From Prorocentrum cordatum (Eukaryota; Sar; Dinophyceae; Prorocentrales; Prorocentraceae), in assembly GCA_963575745.1 (NCBI GenBank), contig CAUYUJ010003993.1, positions 40,001-73,938 on the forward strand: a stretch of DNA of 33,938 nt, read 5' to 3'. The notes beneath the pieces were generated by a model. That model did no database searches, was not told the DNA's origin, and was given only the letters and a program-made list of their open reading frames with translations. Positions 1 to 10,540 of this stretch are shown one piece after another (the first letter of the stretch is position 1; the number at the start of each line of letters is the position of its first letter). The position numbers and the translations under genes are program-made.

Positions 1-963
1 CTGCTAGCCCTCCTGGGGGCCGCGGGCGGGGCAACTCCGCCGGTGGCAGAGGCGGGCGAGGAGGCCGCGGGGCGAGCTCCTAGCCGCATGCCCGATTTTT
101 CTTCGCCAACATCTCCGAATGGGGCCCGACGGTCGGAGAGTTTCATGAGGGCGCAGGCCGAGCAGTGCGAGTTGCTCGGAGTCGCGGAGACCCACTTTCG
201 AGGCGATCGATTGAGCAAGATGATCGCCAGCATGTCCAAGGACGGGTGGAAGACTACGGCCACTCCCTCAACGCCGACGGGGCGCCCGAAGGAGGGAACG
301 ACGGGCGGCGAGGCCATCCTGTGCAAGAAGACCTTGGCCACCACGTCGTTCGAGGGCTGGCGCATGGCTGAATTTCGCAAAGCAGGTGAAGACCCATTCG
401 AGGGGTTCTGCCCGATCACCTGGCACACCAAGGTCGGCAACATCGCAGTTGCGGTGGCCGGCCTGCAGCCCGAGGACGGCTTCAAGGGGGCCAGCGAGCG
501 CACGCTGGTTCGGCTGGCCTCCTTCCTCAGCCTGGTCGCCGACCCGTGGATGGTCTTGGGCGATCGGAACAACGCTCCGAGCGACTGGAGCAAGACCCAG
601 TGGCTCAAGAAGACCGGTGGAGCCCTGCTGCTGCCAGACAACACCGACAAGACGTGCAACCTCGGCCGCGGCTCGCTCATCGACTACGGCATCGTCCGCT
701 CCGACATCCCGGGCTCGCTGAAGCTTGGGGCGGTCGCGGCGGCCTCGTGGAAGACGCGCGTCGGCTTCGCGCTCTCGGTCTTCAACGGCAAGAGCGACTG
801 GTGGGCCCGTGTTCTCCAGCTACCTGGAGACCTTCCCACATTGGCGAGGCCGCGCAAGGCATCCGACCCAGCCAGCAAGCGACAGCGGTCTCTCGCCACC
901 AGGCGTCAGCGGCGAGCCCAGGCCACCTGCAGGAGGCCTACGACGAGCCCGCGTCAGCAATGA
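1..963 (+). pseudogene. LINE endonuclease domain, 5'-partial
   Basis: This is frame 1, open from the window edge to the stop at 961-963. The endonuclease/exonuclease/phosphatase fold would nick target DNA to prime reverse transcription. Visible motifs are VAETHF (the metal-binding E motif, near 180-200), WMVLGDRNNAP (near 550-576, the usual GDFN block with Phe replaced by Arg), LIDYGIVRSD (near 676-705) and a terminal W..RVGFALSV block (near 750-782). The GTG at 43 is not convincing as a start because coding-like sequence continues upstream; the real N-terminus lies outside the window. From about 840 the frame loses similarity and becomes Arg/Ser/Pro-rich, so the functional domain probably ends near 830. 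The GDRN substitution suggests decay or divergence. Confidence 0.75.
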
Positions 964-1706
964 AGATGTCGCTCCTCGTGAGCCATCGGCGCGTTTCTTC
1001 ATGCCCCTCGACCTTTGGCAGAAGGTTCGAGGGAATCAGCACGAGGCAGACACCAGCTCCGCCTTCACCGTCGAGGACGGCGTCGACCTTCAGCATGGCC
1101 ACCGCGACGCCGCACTTCGTCCTACTCCGAATACTGTCAGGACGACCCTCGACGCCGCGGACGTCGATCCCATGGACTTCGCGGACGACTGCGAGGCCCC
1201 CATCGTCGAGGGCGCTATTGAGTGGGGCGGCAAAGCGAGATTCCGACGCCTCGCCCCACCGCTCTGCTCCAGTCCGTGCGTGGAGAAGGCCCTCAGGCGA
1301 GGTCGTCTCCGTCAGGGGCAGCGTCTACGGCTGCTCGCGCCCCAGGACCTCCGCGATCTGATCCCGCCCCTAGTGAAGCTTCGCGCTCACGGCAGCCGAA
1401 GGCCCCCCATGGGCGGCCATCGGCTGTGGGGCCGAGGCTCTGCGCGTAGAGGGGGGAACGTCTTCCGGGACTACAGGCGCTGCAGCTGGCGCCCCGGGAC
1501 CTCCGCGATCTGATCCCGCCCCCCGCGAAGCTTCGCGCTCGCGGCAGCCGAAGGCCCCCGCGCGGGCGGCCGTCGGCTGCGGGGCCGAGGACCTGCGCGT
1601 AGAGGGGGGGGCGACTTCTGGATGCACAGGCGGCGCTGGAGAGCTAAAGCTAGGTGAGCTTCGACCTCGCTATCTCCAGGGCAGGAATACCGACGCCAAG
1701 ATCGAC
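964..1706 (+). other. LINE linker between endonuclease and RT
   Basis: No single frame gives recognisable protein here. Coding frames appear to switch several times: DPMDFADDCEAP near 1167-1200, and LRDLIPPLVKLRAHGS near 1350. The stretch includes a 152-bp tandem duplication, annotated separately. In LINEs this segment connects the endonuclease to the RT. It is best read as degraded linker rather than a separate gene. Confidence 0.55.
1339..1642 (+). repeat. 152-bp tandem duplication
   Basis: Two adjacent copies with period 152 share the block GGGACCTCCGCGATCTGATC (one base differs), then an AAGCTTCGCGCTC block, CGGCAGCCGAAGGCCCC, GGGGCCGAGG and TGCGCGTAGAGGGGGG in the same order. The copies differ at roughly one base in ten, so the duplication is not recent. 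It lies in the LINE linker. Confidence 0.85.
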
Positions 1707-3890
1707 ATGGCGAAGTCGCGCGGTGCGTGGGTCGCGGCGGTGGAGAGCGCCACGATCGAGCATCGCGCTATCCCTGAGAAGACCCGCGACCAGCACCGTG
1801 GACGAGCCAGAGGACATGCCAACTCATGGAGCCGTTCGCACGCCACGCCAGCACGCGCCCACATGCGACACCAGCTACTTGAATGGTGGCGCTTGGCGTC
1901 GACACCGTTAGTTCGGTGCCGGCATTTCCGTCAGCGAGGCGCCCTGACGCAGGCGCAAGTATCGAGCGAGAAGATCGAGGAGCTGATACAGGTCGCATTG
2001 GAGAACGAACTCCAGCAGCCCTTCCAGCAGGACACCGACGGGGTCTTCACGTCGCCAAGCGGGGCGACCGGAGCGACATCGAGCCCCCCGACCTCATCGA
2101 GACCGCGGACAGGTTCCTCAACAGGGGGGGGGTGGGGGGGCAAGGCTTTGGCGGATGGGCGCAGAGCTTTCAGCAAGTGGGCGCTCGAGATGTGGCGCGA
2201 CCCCTTTGGGGCCCTCCACCGCCGCGCCGCGCCGACCGCCCCAGTTCGCGACGAGCACTTCTACGGAAGGACGACGTTCGCCGACCCCTCCGTGATCATG
2301 GACAGGCGAGCCAGCGCCTGGGAGACGATCTGGGCGGACCCGCGCGCGACCCAGGCCAGCGTCATAGAGGGCCTCACAATGGTTCTGCACCAGGCGCGCG
2401 AGGAAGACATCGAGCCTGTCACCTTAGAACAGCTGGACGCCGCGGTGAATCTGCTCAGCGGCAAGAAGGCCAAGGGCATCGACGCCATGGGCCCGCCCGA
2501 GGTCCAGCGACTCCCTGCGCCAGCTCGGCGGGAGCTGGTCGAGCTCTACGCGAAGCTCGAGCGCGACGGCATCTGGCCGCCCCAGCTCTTCGCCGTCGTC
2601 GGCGCAGTGGCGCCGAAGCCGCGAGGAGGTGACAGGATACTGGGCCAGCTACCTTTCTTCATGGAGCTTCGGTCGACGATCGTATGCCCGCTGTCCGAGC
2701 GCTGGGGCGAGGGCCTCTTCGAGTTCCGGGACGCGGCAGTGCGAGGCTCGTCGGCCCTCCAGGCGTCCATCGCCCGTGCTTGCATGGACGAGTGCTGGCA
2801 GCTTCTGCCCACCGCCAACGGGGCCATATAGCTGGATCTGGAGAAGCTCTACGACGGCATCTCCATCGCGCTGCTGTGCAAGGCGGGGTTCAAGCAAGGG
2901 TTCCCTGCCATCGGCGCTGGCCCTGGAGCTGCAGATGTTCTTGGCGCCGAGGTACCTCCGCGGACGCAGGTGGGTATCACGCGAGATCCTCCCGACCAAG
3001 TCGTGGGTCGCAGGTTCGCCCCGCGGGGGGAGGTTGGCCAGGGCCATGCTGGGACCGTTGCTCCAGGAGGCCCACTCCAAGTACCAGTTCAGCATCATGA
3101 TGCGAACGTTCATCGATGACACGGTCATCAGAGCTGAAGGCACAGTCAGGACGGTCACTGACACACTCATCTCAGCAGGCAGCTACATAGGCCACCTGAT
3201 GCAGCACGAGGCGGGGCTGGTCATATCCGACAAGACCGTGGTGATCTCGTCATCCGCCGCCATGTCCACGGAGATTGTCCGCGGGCTCAGCGAGAGTGGC
3301 GCCCCCGCCAAAGTCGCGTCCACGGCGACCGACCCTGGGTGCGATGTTGCAGCGGGCAGGGCTCGCACGAGAGCCAAGGCTCGCGACGGGACCAAAGAAC
3401 GCCGCCAAGAGGTCCAGGGCCATCGCCAAGATCCGCAGGATAGCGAAGCTGCGCTGTGCTTCGCAAGGTCTGTGGCGCACAGGTCGCAACCCTCAGGCGC
3501 TCTACGGTCACCAACAGATGGGAGTGCCAGAGTACGAGATCATCAACCTCCGACGCCAGGCAGCTCGCGCAGCAGCTGGCCACGGTCCATGGCGGTGTTT
3601 GACGACGACCTTGGCCCTGGCGTACGGCGTCGAGGGCGACCAGCCAAGTCGGCGCGCAGGCAGCAAATCACGGCATGGCTCACGATGTGGACCCAGAACC
3701 CTGTCCTCCACCCGCGCATCCAGAAGGCGTGGGACACTGTCGCTCCGAGGCTGCGGCTTGCAGGGCAGCGGAAATGTCGCATCGTCAAGGGGCCTGTCAG
3801 TGCTGCGATCGCCACCGGCAACCGGTGTCAGCCACGCAGTGGGATACTGACGCTGAGCAGTCCTGGATGACCCCCGACGTCCAGGGCCCC
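1707..3890 (+). pseudogene. LINE reverse transcriptase with stops and frameshifts
   Basis: The RNA-dependent DNA polymerase is spread over three frames. In frame 3, 1707-2831 carries the N-terminal part, including LLSGKKAKGIDAMGPPEV (the LINE KAxGxDG fingers motif, near 2452-2505) and AVAPKPRGGDR. A TAG at 2829-2831 lies directly before motif A, LDLEKLYDGIS (near 2832-2864). The frame then changes. Frame 1 carries motif B (AGSPRGGRLARAML, near 3009-3050), motif C (TFIDDTVI, catalytic DD at 3115-3120) and motif D (SDKTVVIS, near 3229-3250). Thumb-like sequence continues in frame 2 (PKNAAKRSRAIAKIRRIAKLR, near 3393-3455), with further switches to about 3890. The catalytic aspartates remain, but the gene cannot make one protein without recoding. 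Confidence 0.9.
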
Positions 3891-4005
3891 AAGTTTGCTG
3901 AGATGACCTTAGACTTCACGGCCATCCTGGACGAGGTCAGCCGTTCGATCGGCAGGATGTCGCGGCGCAAGGCATCCCGACACGAGGCGAGCGGCGGCCT
4001 CAGTC

Positions 4006-4373
4006 ATGGAGCGGATCTGCCACGCGTCCCCCGCAAGGTCGAGGCTCGCCGCCGCCGCCGAGCACGGCTTGATAGGCCTCACCACCGCCGTCGTCGCTGG
4101 TGGGCAATGGCCACGATGCCGTCTCCGTGAAGCTGGGCATGAGGTCGCGACCCCCTGCCCACGCTGCGGCCTCGAGCCCGAGACTTTGCGTCGCCGAATT
4201 TGGAGCTGTTCGCGGAATAGTGGCCACAAAGACTACGACGACAGCTCACATCTCATCGAGCAGGCCCGTGTGAAACACGAGGCGGGCCCATCCTTGTGGC
4301 TCCGTGGAGTGCCGAGTTGCGCCGACACGTGCCCTGTCTTCGATGAAGAAAAGCAGCCTGTCTGTATTTATTG
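4006..4373 (+). pseudogene. LINE zinc-knuckle segment, cut by insertion
   Basis: Frame 1 reads through a knuckle CPRCGLEPETL..RIWSC..NSGH (near 4155-4223; C-x2-C with later Cys and His) and then a WLRGVPSCAD block near 4297-4326. In dinoflagellate LINEs as I know them, a knuckle of this form sits after the RT and before RNase H. Coding sense stops at 4373, where repeat A1 of the inserted element begins. Residues after CIYC come from that repeat. The missing continuation is found at 13114 in a compatible frame. Confidence 0.75.
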
Positions 4374-4648
4374 TAGGCCCACAGCGGCAGGTGCGCTCGA
4401 AGACGCAGACGCCCACCGTTGTGGGCGGGCACAAGTCGGCCACGGTTGCGCGTAGGTCGCGCGCGCGGCAGTGCGACGCGACCGCGGCCTCGCTGCGCAG
4501 GCGCGGACCATCGCGCCGTCGCGCGCCAGGGTTGCGTCGCCGCGGGGGGGGGGCGCTGCCCCCCCCGGCGCGTGCGCTTCGCAGGTGATTTGCAATTTGG
4601 AGGAGGCGCCGCGCGCGCGCCCGCGCGCGCGCGGCGGGTGCCTCCCTG
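4373..4648 (+). repeat. Split direct repeat A1 (left end)
   Basis: This 276-bp copy aligns without gaps to 12651-12926, with 5 mismatches counted by eye. It begins GTAGGCCCAC and contains a small palindrome, CCACCGTTGTGG (near 4414-4425), which could be a recombinase contact site. It also holds runs of G and C near 4544-4566. The first G may belong to the target, since TTG is shared with the other end of the element. Confidence 0.93.
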
Positions 4649-4698
4649 ACGGCGGCAGCAGGCGGGGTCGAGGCCTTGCACGCGCGGCTCGATTTGTG
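4649..4698 (+). repeat. 50-bp 3' fragment of repeat B fused to A1
   Basis: These 50 bases match 12601-12650, the last part of B1 plus TG, with 2 mismatches. In the right arm A2 and the corresponding part of B2 are 139 bp apart (12927-13065); here they abut. The left arm therefore looks like an A-B unit with an internal deletion, or a deliberately retained motif. Confidence 0.9.
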
Positions 4699-6259
4699 CC
4701 CGAGAAATCTAAGGCCCTGCCCCCCATGCCGAGGCCGGACTTGACAGTTTCGCATACGCGTGCTCGCATTATATAACCACGCGACGGGCACTATGCTTGT
4801 TCATCAAAGTCTCTGCGCGCGCAGAATTATCGAAGGTGATGATGATGTTGGCGGGCAGCGAAGGTTGTGGCGATGATGACGATGGTGATGATGCCGATGG
4901 CAATGATGACGAAGGCGACGATGACGGCGCTGCCCTCTGCCATCGCCGAAAAAGGCATCTTCTCGAGCCCAGGTTTGCTGAGGAGCACGCCGCCGTCGGC
5001 AGCGCAGGCGGATCCGCGCATTCGAACGGCCAGCGCGGCTCGACCCTCCGCGCCTCCGCCCGCGCACCTTTTGCCCGCCCGACCACTCCCGCGAGGCCGC
5101 GGCCGGACACCGCTCGCGGACGGCTGGCGAAAGTGGCCCTCCGCTGAAAGCTTCAACAAACGACGGCTGGCGCCCGCGCGCAATCGTAACCGGCGTCCTT
5201 CTCCGAACCCGCTATCACGCGAAGTGGCGAGCCCTCCTGGCGCCCGGGCATGTCCCAGGGGCCGGCGTGGCGCAGGGCGCAAGGTCTCGCCCGCGCGAAC
5301 ATCGCGGTTTCGAGCATATCCGTCGCGAAGCAAACTGAGCGCCATGCCCTTGGCGATTATTTTGCAAATCGACATCGCGCTGCGGTGCGCGACCGCTCTG
5401 CAACTCCCGCGCGGGCAATTTATGCTGGCGTCGGCGAGCCAGCAGCAGCGAGCGTTTGCATTGTGGCGCAACAGGGATGTCGGAAGCGGCTTCTCGACTT
5501 GTTCGTTGCCCATAATTTCTCTTCGCCTGGCGCTTCCGTCGCCTGAGCCGTCGCGTTTTGGCTGGGCTGGGCCGGTTCGGGCCAGGCTCCCAGAGCGCGC
5601 CCGCTGCCCGACGTCGCCGCCACCGTCGCATCTAATACGACGAGGAGTCGCGCAAGCGCAGGACCCTGGATCCCTGTCTTGGGTAGGGCGCAGGCCCCTG
5701 GACACAATCGTGCTAGGGAGAGGGCGCAGGCCCCTGGATCCCTGCGTCGGGTAGGGCGCAGGCCCCAGGACCCCGTCTGGCTGGGCACTGCTCTCATCTT
5801 GGGATGGCCCCGGGGCCCTGTCTCGGGTTGGGCGCAGGCCTCAGGTCTTGTCTTGGGTAAGGCGCAGGCCCCAGCTCCCAGTCGTGCGTGGGGGAGGGCG
5901 CAGGCCCCTGGATCCCTGTCTTGGGTAGGGCGCAGGCCCCAGGACCCAATCGTGCTAAGGGGGAGGGCGCTGGCCCTAGGATCCCTGTGTCGGGTAGGGC
6001 GCAGGCCCCAGGACCCCGTCTGGCTGGGCTCAGGCTTCTTCGTGGGAGTGCCCCTGGGCCTTCTCTTGGGTTCGGCGCTGGCCCCTGGTCCTTGTCTCAG
6101 TTGTGGGCGTTTTCCCCATCTCGTGTGGGGCGCTGGCCCGGCCCTGGTGGCCACGTCTTGGGGGTCCCGCGCCGTCTGTGTCCTGTGCGCGCTCGCGCGG
6201 GCAGCTCGCCAAGTTCGCGCGCCCCAGCAGTCCCGCGCCGCGCGGCACCGCCTTTCGCG
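4699..6259 (+). other. Leader region of the recombinase retrotransposon
   Basis: No recognisable protein. It contains a GAT/GAC-rich stretch (about 4835-4930), a GC-rich section with long overlapping open frames in several registers that look like compositional artefacts, and a 35-bp minisatellite (about 5640-6110). The gag-like ORF begins at 6260. Confidence 0.5.
5640..6110 (+). repeat. GGGCGCAGGCCC minisatellite with 242-bp higher-order period
   Basis: The core GGGCGCAGGCCCC recurs about every 35 bp, separated by variants of AGGACCC, GGATCCCTGTCTTGGGTA and AATCGTGCTA. The blocks starting at 5668 and 5910 (GGATCCCTGTCTTGGGTAGG) begin the same order of variants, giving a 242-bp higher-order repeat. 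It lies upstream of the gag-like frame. Confidence 0.85.
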
Positions 6260-7850
6260 ATGGGCGACCTCGGCAGTTTTCTCGGCGCCTTGGACGGCGC
6301 GTCGGCGCACGGCGCCAGTTGGCTCGAAGCCACGGCGGCCGCGCTCAAGGGCCAGGGGGTGGCGACGACGGCATTCGAGGATGTCTCTTTTGCTGACAAG
6401 GAGCTGGGCGCCGCGCAGAAGCGCCTCGTGCGCGCGGGGATCGCCGCGGCGAGCGCGCCGGCGCCGGTGGCTGGGGGCTCGGCGGCGGCCGCCCTTCCAG
6501 CGCCCTCGGCGGCGGAGAACGCGGCCGCCCTCTTGGCCGCGCTCAAGACGGGCACCAGCGAGGCGCAAGCGGTCTCGCCGCGATTTCGGGCTCGCGCGGC
6601 CCCGCGTAGCGCTTTCGCAGGAGAAGCCGGTCCGCGTACCCACGGCAAGGCGTCGTTGGTCAACCTCCCGCAAAAGTTCTGGCCCAGGCGCGTTCGCGCG
6701 CGCGCTGGCTTTGGCGTTTCGTGCCGTGCGCCGGTAGCTCCGACTTGCTTGACGCGTTGAACGCGGATGTCGTGAAGCGGCAGAAAAAGGAATCCTGCGA
6801 GGAAGCGCGCGTATTCCTGTATGCGGACATCCGCAAGTGGGCGCCCGATTGGGCCCGCTCGGGCCCTCGCGACGTCGAGGATGAGGCCGACGCGTCGAGC
6901 AGCGCCAGCAAAGATGTTCGGGACCTCGCCAAGGCTCGTTACCCGCGCGCGTCGCCGGCTCTGCCTCGCCCGCGCGCGGGCGCTCGCCCCGCAGGAAGTT
7001 GCGGCGGTGAGAAGGGGCCCGTGAAGAAGGCCTTCTTGACCTTATGCCAGTGGCAGCTGGCGTGGGACCGGTGCCATCAGCCCCGTCGCGCGCCCCCCGC
7101 GCGTGCCCGTAATCGCGCCGAGCGCGGCAGGTTCGGCATCGCGCTCGTCGCCACGGGGTAGCTCACGCTGGCTGAGACGGTCGCGCATCGCGGCAACTGC
7201 TTGAAGATTGCAGTTCAGGCCGCGCGCGCGATGTTCTCGTTGCACTCTGTTCGCCGCGCGTTCCTTGCAGGCCGCGGCTTCGAAGCGCCACGTGCACCTC
7301 GGCATCGTGTGTACGAGGAGGCGCGCAAGGCGCGCCCCCGCGTTCGTGCCGGCGCGGCGCCCTGCGTTCGTGCCGGCGCGGCGCAGCTATGGGCCGAGCA
7401 GCTGCGCTCGGGGGGCCCAGATTTCAAGTTGGGGGAAGCGATCCTGCGGGTCGACCCGCGCGCCCTACAGCTGGCGCGGGATGCTTGCGACAAGGAAGAC
7501 GGCGCCTCCCACGCGACGGCGAGCGTCGCGCCGCGCGGCTGTGCTTTCCCCTCCCTTCTCCGCCGCTCCCGCGCGTGCAGGCGCAAGCGGCCCGCGCTTC
7601 CGAGAAGGGGCGCGGGGCGGGCGGCGCCGGCCAGCCGTGGCGCCCCACGCAGAACTGGAGCAGCGGTTCCTGGGACGCGCGGCCGAAAGGACAGAAGCGC
7701 GAGCGCTGCGGCGATTGACAGAGAAAGGACGCGCGGAAGCCAAGGGCGCCGCCGCGCCCGGCGAAGCGCTGAGCGCCGCTCCCGCCAGACGCGCGCGAGC
7801 CCCCGAAGTGGTGGAGCCCTTCAGCCGTCAAAACGGCTCGCGCGCTAAGC
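6260..7850 (+). pseudogene. Gag-like / ORF1 region, frameshifted
   Basis: ATG at 6260 opens a frame-2 sequence, MGDLGSFLGALDGASAHGAS, then an Ala-rich helix-forming stretch to about 6690. A frame-1 segment follows (near 6745-6880: LLDALNADVVKRQKKESCEEA and a W-containing DIRKWAPDWA block). More fragments continue to about 7850, including QLWAEQLRSGGPDFKLGEAIL near 7384-7446. This position, upstream of RT in a recombinase retrotransposon, is where ORF1/gag is expected. I recognise no zinc knuckle or defined domain. The assignment rests on position, composition and G/C-rich third positions in the chosen frames; boundaries are approximate. Confidence 0.55.
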
Positions 7851-8199
7851 CTGTTTCAGCCCGCGCTGGGTCTGGGCCGTGACCCGGGCGCGCACGCACG
7901 TTCTACGCTGTAGCGCCAGAAATTGCCCCGTGCGCTCTGCGCATGCCTTCACGCGTGCCAGGACATGCCGCGTGCGTTTTTGCCGCGGGGGTCGCCTTGC
8001 CAGGCCGCGCTGCGCGTGCCAGGCCTGGCCGTGGCCGTGGCCAGCCAGGACGGGGCGTGCGGGGGAGTTCCTCGGGGCAGCGCGTGGGCGGTTTTGCAAC
8101 GCTTTGGCGCCTTATCCACGTCCGCTGTTTTGCAATCGTGCGCGGTGCCGGCCGTGCCGGTGCCGCCCCCGCCGCCGCCCGCCTCTGGCGCGCGGAAGC

Positions 8200-9570
8200 G
8201 GGCGGCGCCTGGGGCTGCAAGCGTCGTCGTCAAATCTCGCAAGGCGCGCGTTGTCCCTGCACTCGGTCGCGGGCGCGCCGGCGGCGCGTGCCAGGCGATG
8301 CCGGCGCCGCCAGCGCCGCCGGGGCCGCAGTTCGGGAGCGATTGGTCTCGGCGTTGCAGCGACAGCGCGTGGCGCGACATCTGCGTCGCCGCCGGCAGCA
8401 GTAGCGGCGGCGACGCGGAGAAACTCACCTTTCTGGCAAGGGCGCTGGGCGGCAACCCCGCGCTCTGGGGCAAGTGGCGCCCCGCCGCGGCCTCGGCTCT
8501 GCCGCCCACTGCCGCAGGGGCAGCGCGGTGGGCCGCGCAGACCGCCCCCGCCGACGCGGTGGCATTCCGCGAGCGCGCACTCGCGGCACTTCGCGAGAGG
8601 GATCGGGCTCTTCGGGCCAGTGGCGCCGTGGAAGAATGGTTCCAGGGCGCGCGTCGCACAGCGCGTGAACGGGCCTCTCGCGGAGCGCATTGCCTTCTGC
8701 GACCCAGGCTGCGTAGAGTTCTTCAGGACGGGGACGCCCCTCGTCGGCGAGCTCCCGCGGTCGGGCCACGGCAGCCAAGAGGTATTTCCACCCCGTCTGG
8801 GCATCGCGGAGCTGCTGGGCAACGCCGAGTCGGCGAATCGCGACATTTCCTCCGGTCTCCGCGACGGCGCGCACGGCGATGCCATCCTTCGCAAGACAAG
8901 GGACGAGTCCGCGCTGGGGCGCATCAGCTGCCCGGTGCCGCTCCGCGACGCGTGCTTGGAAGGGGCCGTCATAGCTCCGAGGTTTGCGGTTGAGCAGTTG
9001 CGTGAAGACGGGCCCTCGAAAGTCCGGTTGGTCGACGACATGACCAAGGCAAGGATTAACGAGGCGACGCGCCCTCAGGAACGGCTCCACCACGACGCCG
9101 TGGACGCGCTCTTCGAGGCAGCTCGCGTCTTCCAGGAAGTCGCGGGGCGGGCGCCCGCCTTCTGGAAGGCAGACATCGACGCTGCGCTTCGTCGCGTGCC
9201 CTTTCGCGCTGAGCACCGCCGATTCGCCTGCGTCCTTTTCAGCGCCGCCGGGCAGGTCTGGGCGGCGCAGCACGCGGCAGCGCCCTTCGGGGCCACGTCA
9301 TCGGTGCACAGCTGGGCGCGAGTGGGCGCCTTCATCGCGGAAGCGGCGCGCGTGCTCTTGCGGATCGCCGCGCTGCGATACGTGGATGATTATTTCGGGC
9401 CGAATTACCCCGAAGTGGTGGAACAGGCAGCAGCGCAGCTGGCGGAGCTAATTCAGCTGATGCTCGGCCTGGGCGCGGTGGCGCCGGACAAGATCGCCTG
9501 GGGATCTCCGCTGGTCATCCTCGGCCTCGAAATCAAGGCGGGGCGGCCAGGGCGCGACGCGTCGGCCGGC
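8200..9570 (+). pseudogene. Reverse transcriptase of the recombinase retrotransposon
   Basis: The coding frame runs in frame 3 to about 8690 (AVAFRERALAALRERDRALRAS, VEEWFQGAR) and then in frame 1 (VEFFRTGTPLVGELPRSGHG). Core motifs are all in frame 1: KVRLVDDMT (near 9019-9045), motif A KADIDAALRRVPF (near 9166-9204), motif B PFGATSSVHSWARVG (near 9283-9327), motif C RYVDDYFG (catalytic DD at 9385-9390), then PDKIAWGSPLVILGLEI (near 9484-9534). These fit the DIRS/Ngaro branch of RTs. After 9570 the frame shifts again, with connection-like sequence such as SKLAGGLAWAASHLFRRLGRALLR readable in frame 3 (near 9753-9824). The polymerase core itself is uninterrupted, so decay is moderate. Confidence 0.92.
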
Positions 9571-9949
9571 CGGCTGCGCGCATCGCCATGTGCTGCCGCG
9601 CTCTTTTTGCGCGCGGCCCGCGCCCGCCAAGACCGCCAAGTGGCAGCGCGTCATCGGCGAAGCGCTCGCGACGCGCGCCCTCGCGCCAGGCTGATCGCGC
9701 GCCCCCCCAAAGTGTTTCGGGACTTTGTGTTCGCTGTGCAGGTGCATCGTCCAAGCTGGCCGGGGGCTTGGCTTGGGCAGCGTCGCATCTCTTCCGCCGC
9801 CTGGGGCGCGCTCTGCTCAGGCGCGGCGCTGCGCCCGCGCGCCCGGAGGGGGGCGGGGCGCCGCGCCCCGTGCTCGCAGGCCGTTGTGCGCGCAATCGCA
9901 TCGCGGGGCATCGAAGGCACATGAGCCGTTGATGCAAGCCTTGCAGTGG

Positions 9950-10540
9950 TGGCGCGAGGTCTTGGCCATGGACTTGTGCCAGGCGCGTTCATGGGCCGAC
10001 AAGGCGCGGCCCCGCGCAACCCTCTTCGCGGACGCGTCGGGCCAACCACCGTGCGTGGCCGCGGTGCTCGTCACCGCCTCGGGCATCCGGTTCACTTCTA
10101 TGCGCGTCCCGGAGTCCTTGATGGCGGTGTTCGAGCGTCGCCGTGACAACCAGATTCAGGGGCTGGAGCTCCTGTCCATCGCGCTGGGCATGTGCACCTT
10201 TGCAGGCACTGCATTCGCGCGCGTCTGCCCGCGCCGGCGGGCAGTTCGGGCCCCCCGTCCTCGTTCGCTCAGGGGAATTGCAAGGTTGCGATTTGCATAT
10301 TTACAGCGACAATACCGGCGCGGAGTCTTGCCTGCGGAAGGGCGCCGCGAAATCCTTCGACCACTCGTGCATCGTCCACTCCATGTGGAGGCGCGCGGTG
10401 GAGCTCGACGTCGACCTCGCCGTGTTTCGCGTGCCCACTGCTGAGAATCTCGCCGATCTGCCTTCTCGGCGAGCCCGCGCGCGCCTGCGCGGCGCTGCGG
10501 GCTGGCCGCGGGCGCTGCGCATTGCAGGGGGGGCGACGCG
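9950..10540 (+). pseudogene. RNase H domain of the recombinase retrotransposon
   Basis: Frame 2 gives RATLFADASGQPPCVAAVLV (first catalytic Asp) and NQIQGLELLSIALGM (catalytic Glu). After a frame change near 10240, frame 3 gives CDLHIYSDNTGAESCLRKG (second Asp) and RVPTAENLADLPSR (last Asp). The D-E-D-D set is therefore complete and spaced as in DIRS/Ngaro RNase H, which removes the RNA strand during cDNA synthesis. The single frameshift between Glu and the second Asp prevents one intact protein. Confidence 0.88.

Noticed and set aside
1222-1449. Small independent genes in the LINE linker
   Set aside because: Several frames are open at once because of GC content and the 152-bp duplication; none has motifs.
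7879-8680. N-terminal 270 residues of the long frame-1 ORF that contains RT
   Set aside because: Cys/Arg-rich text without helix or codon pattern. The real coding frame here is frame 3, which joins frame 1 at about 8690.
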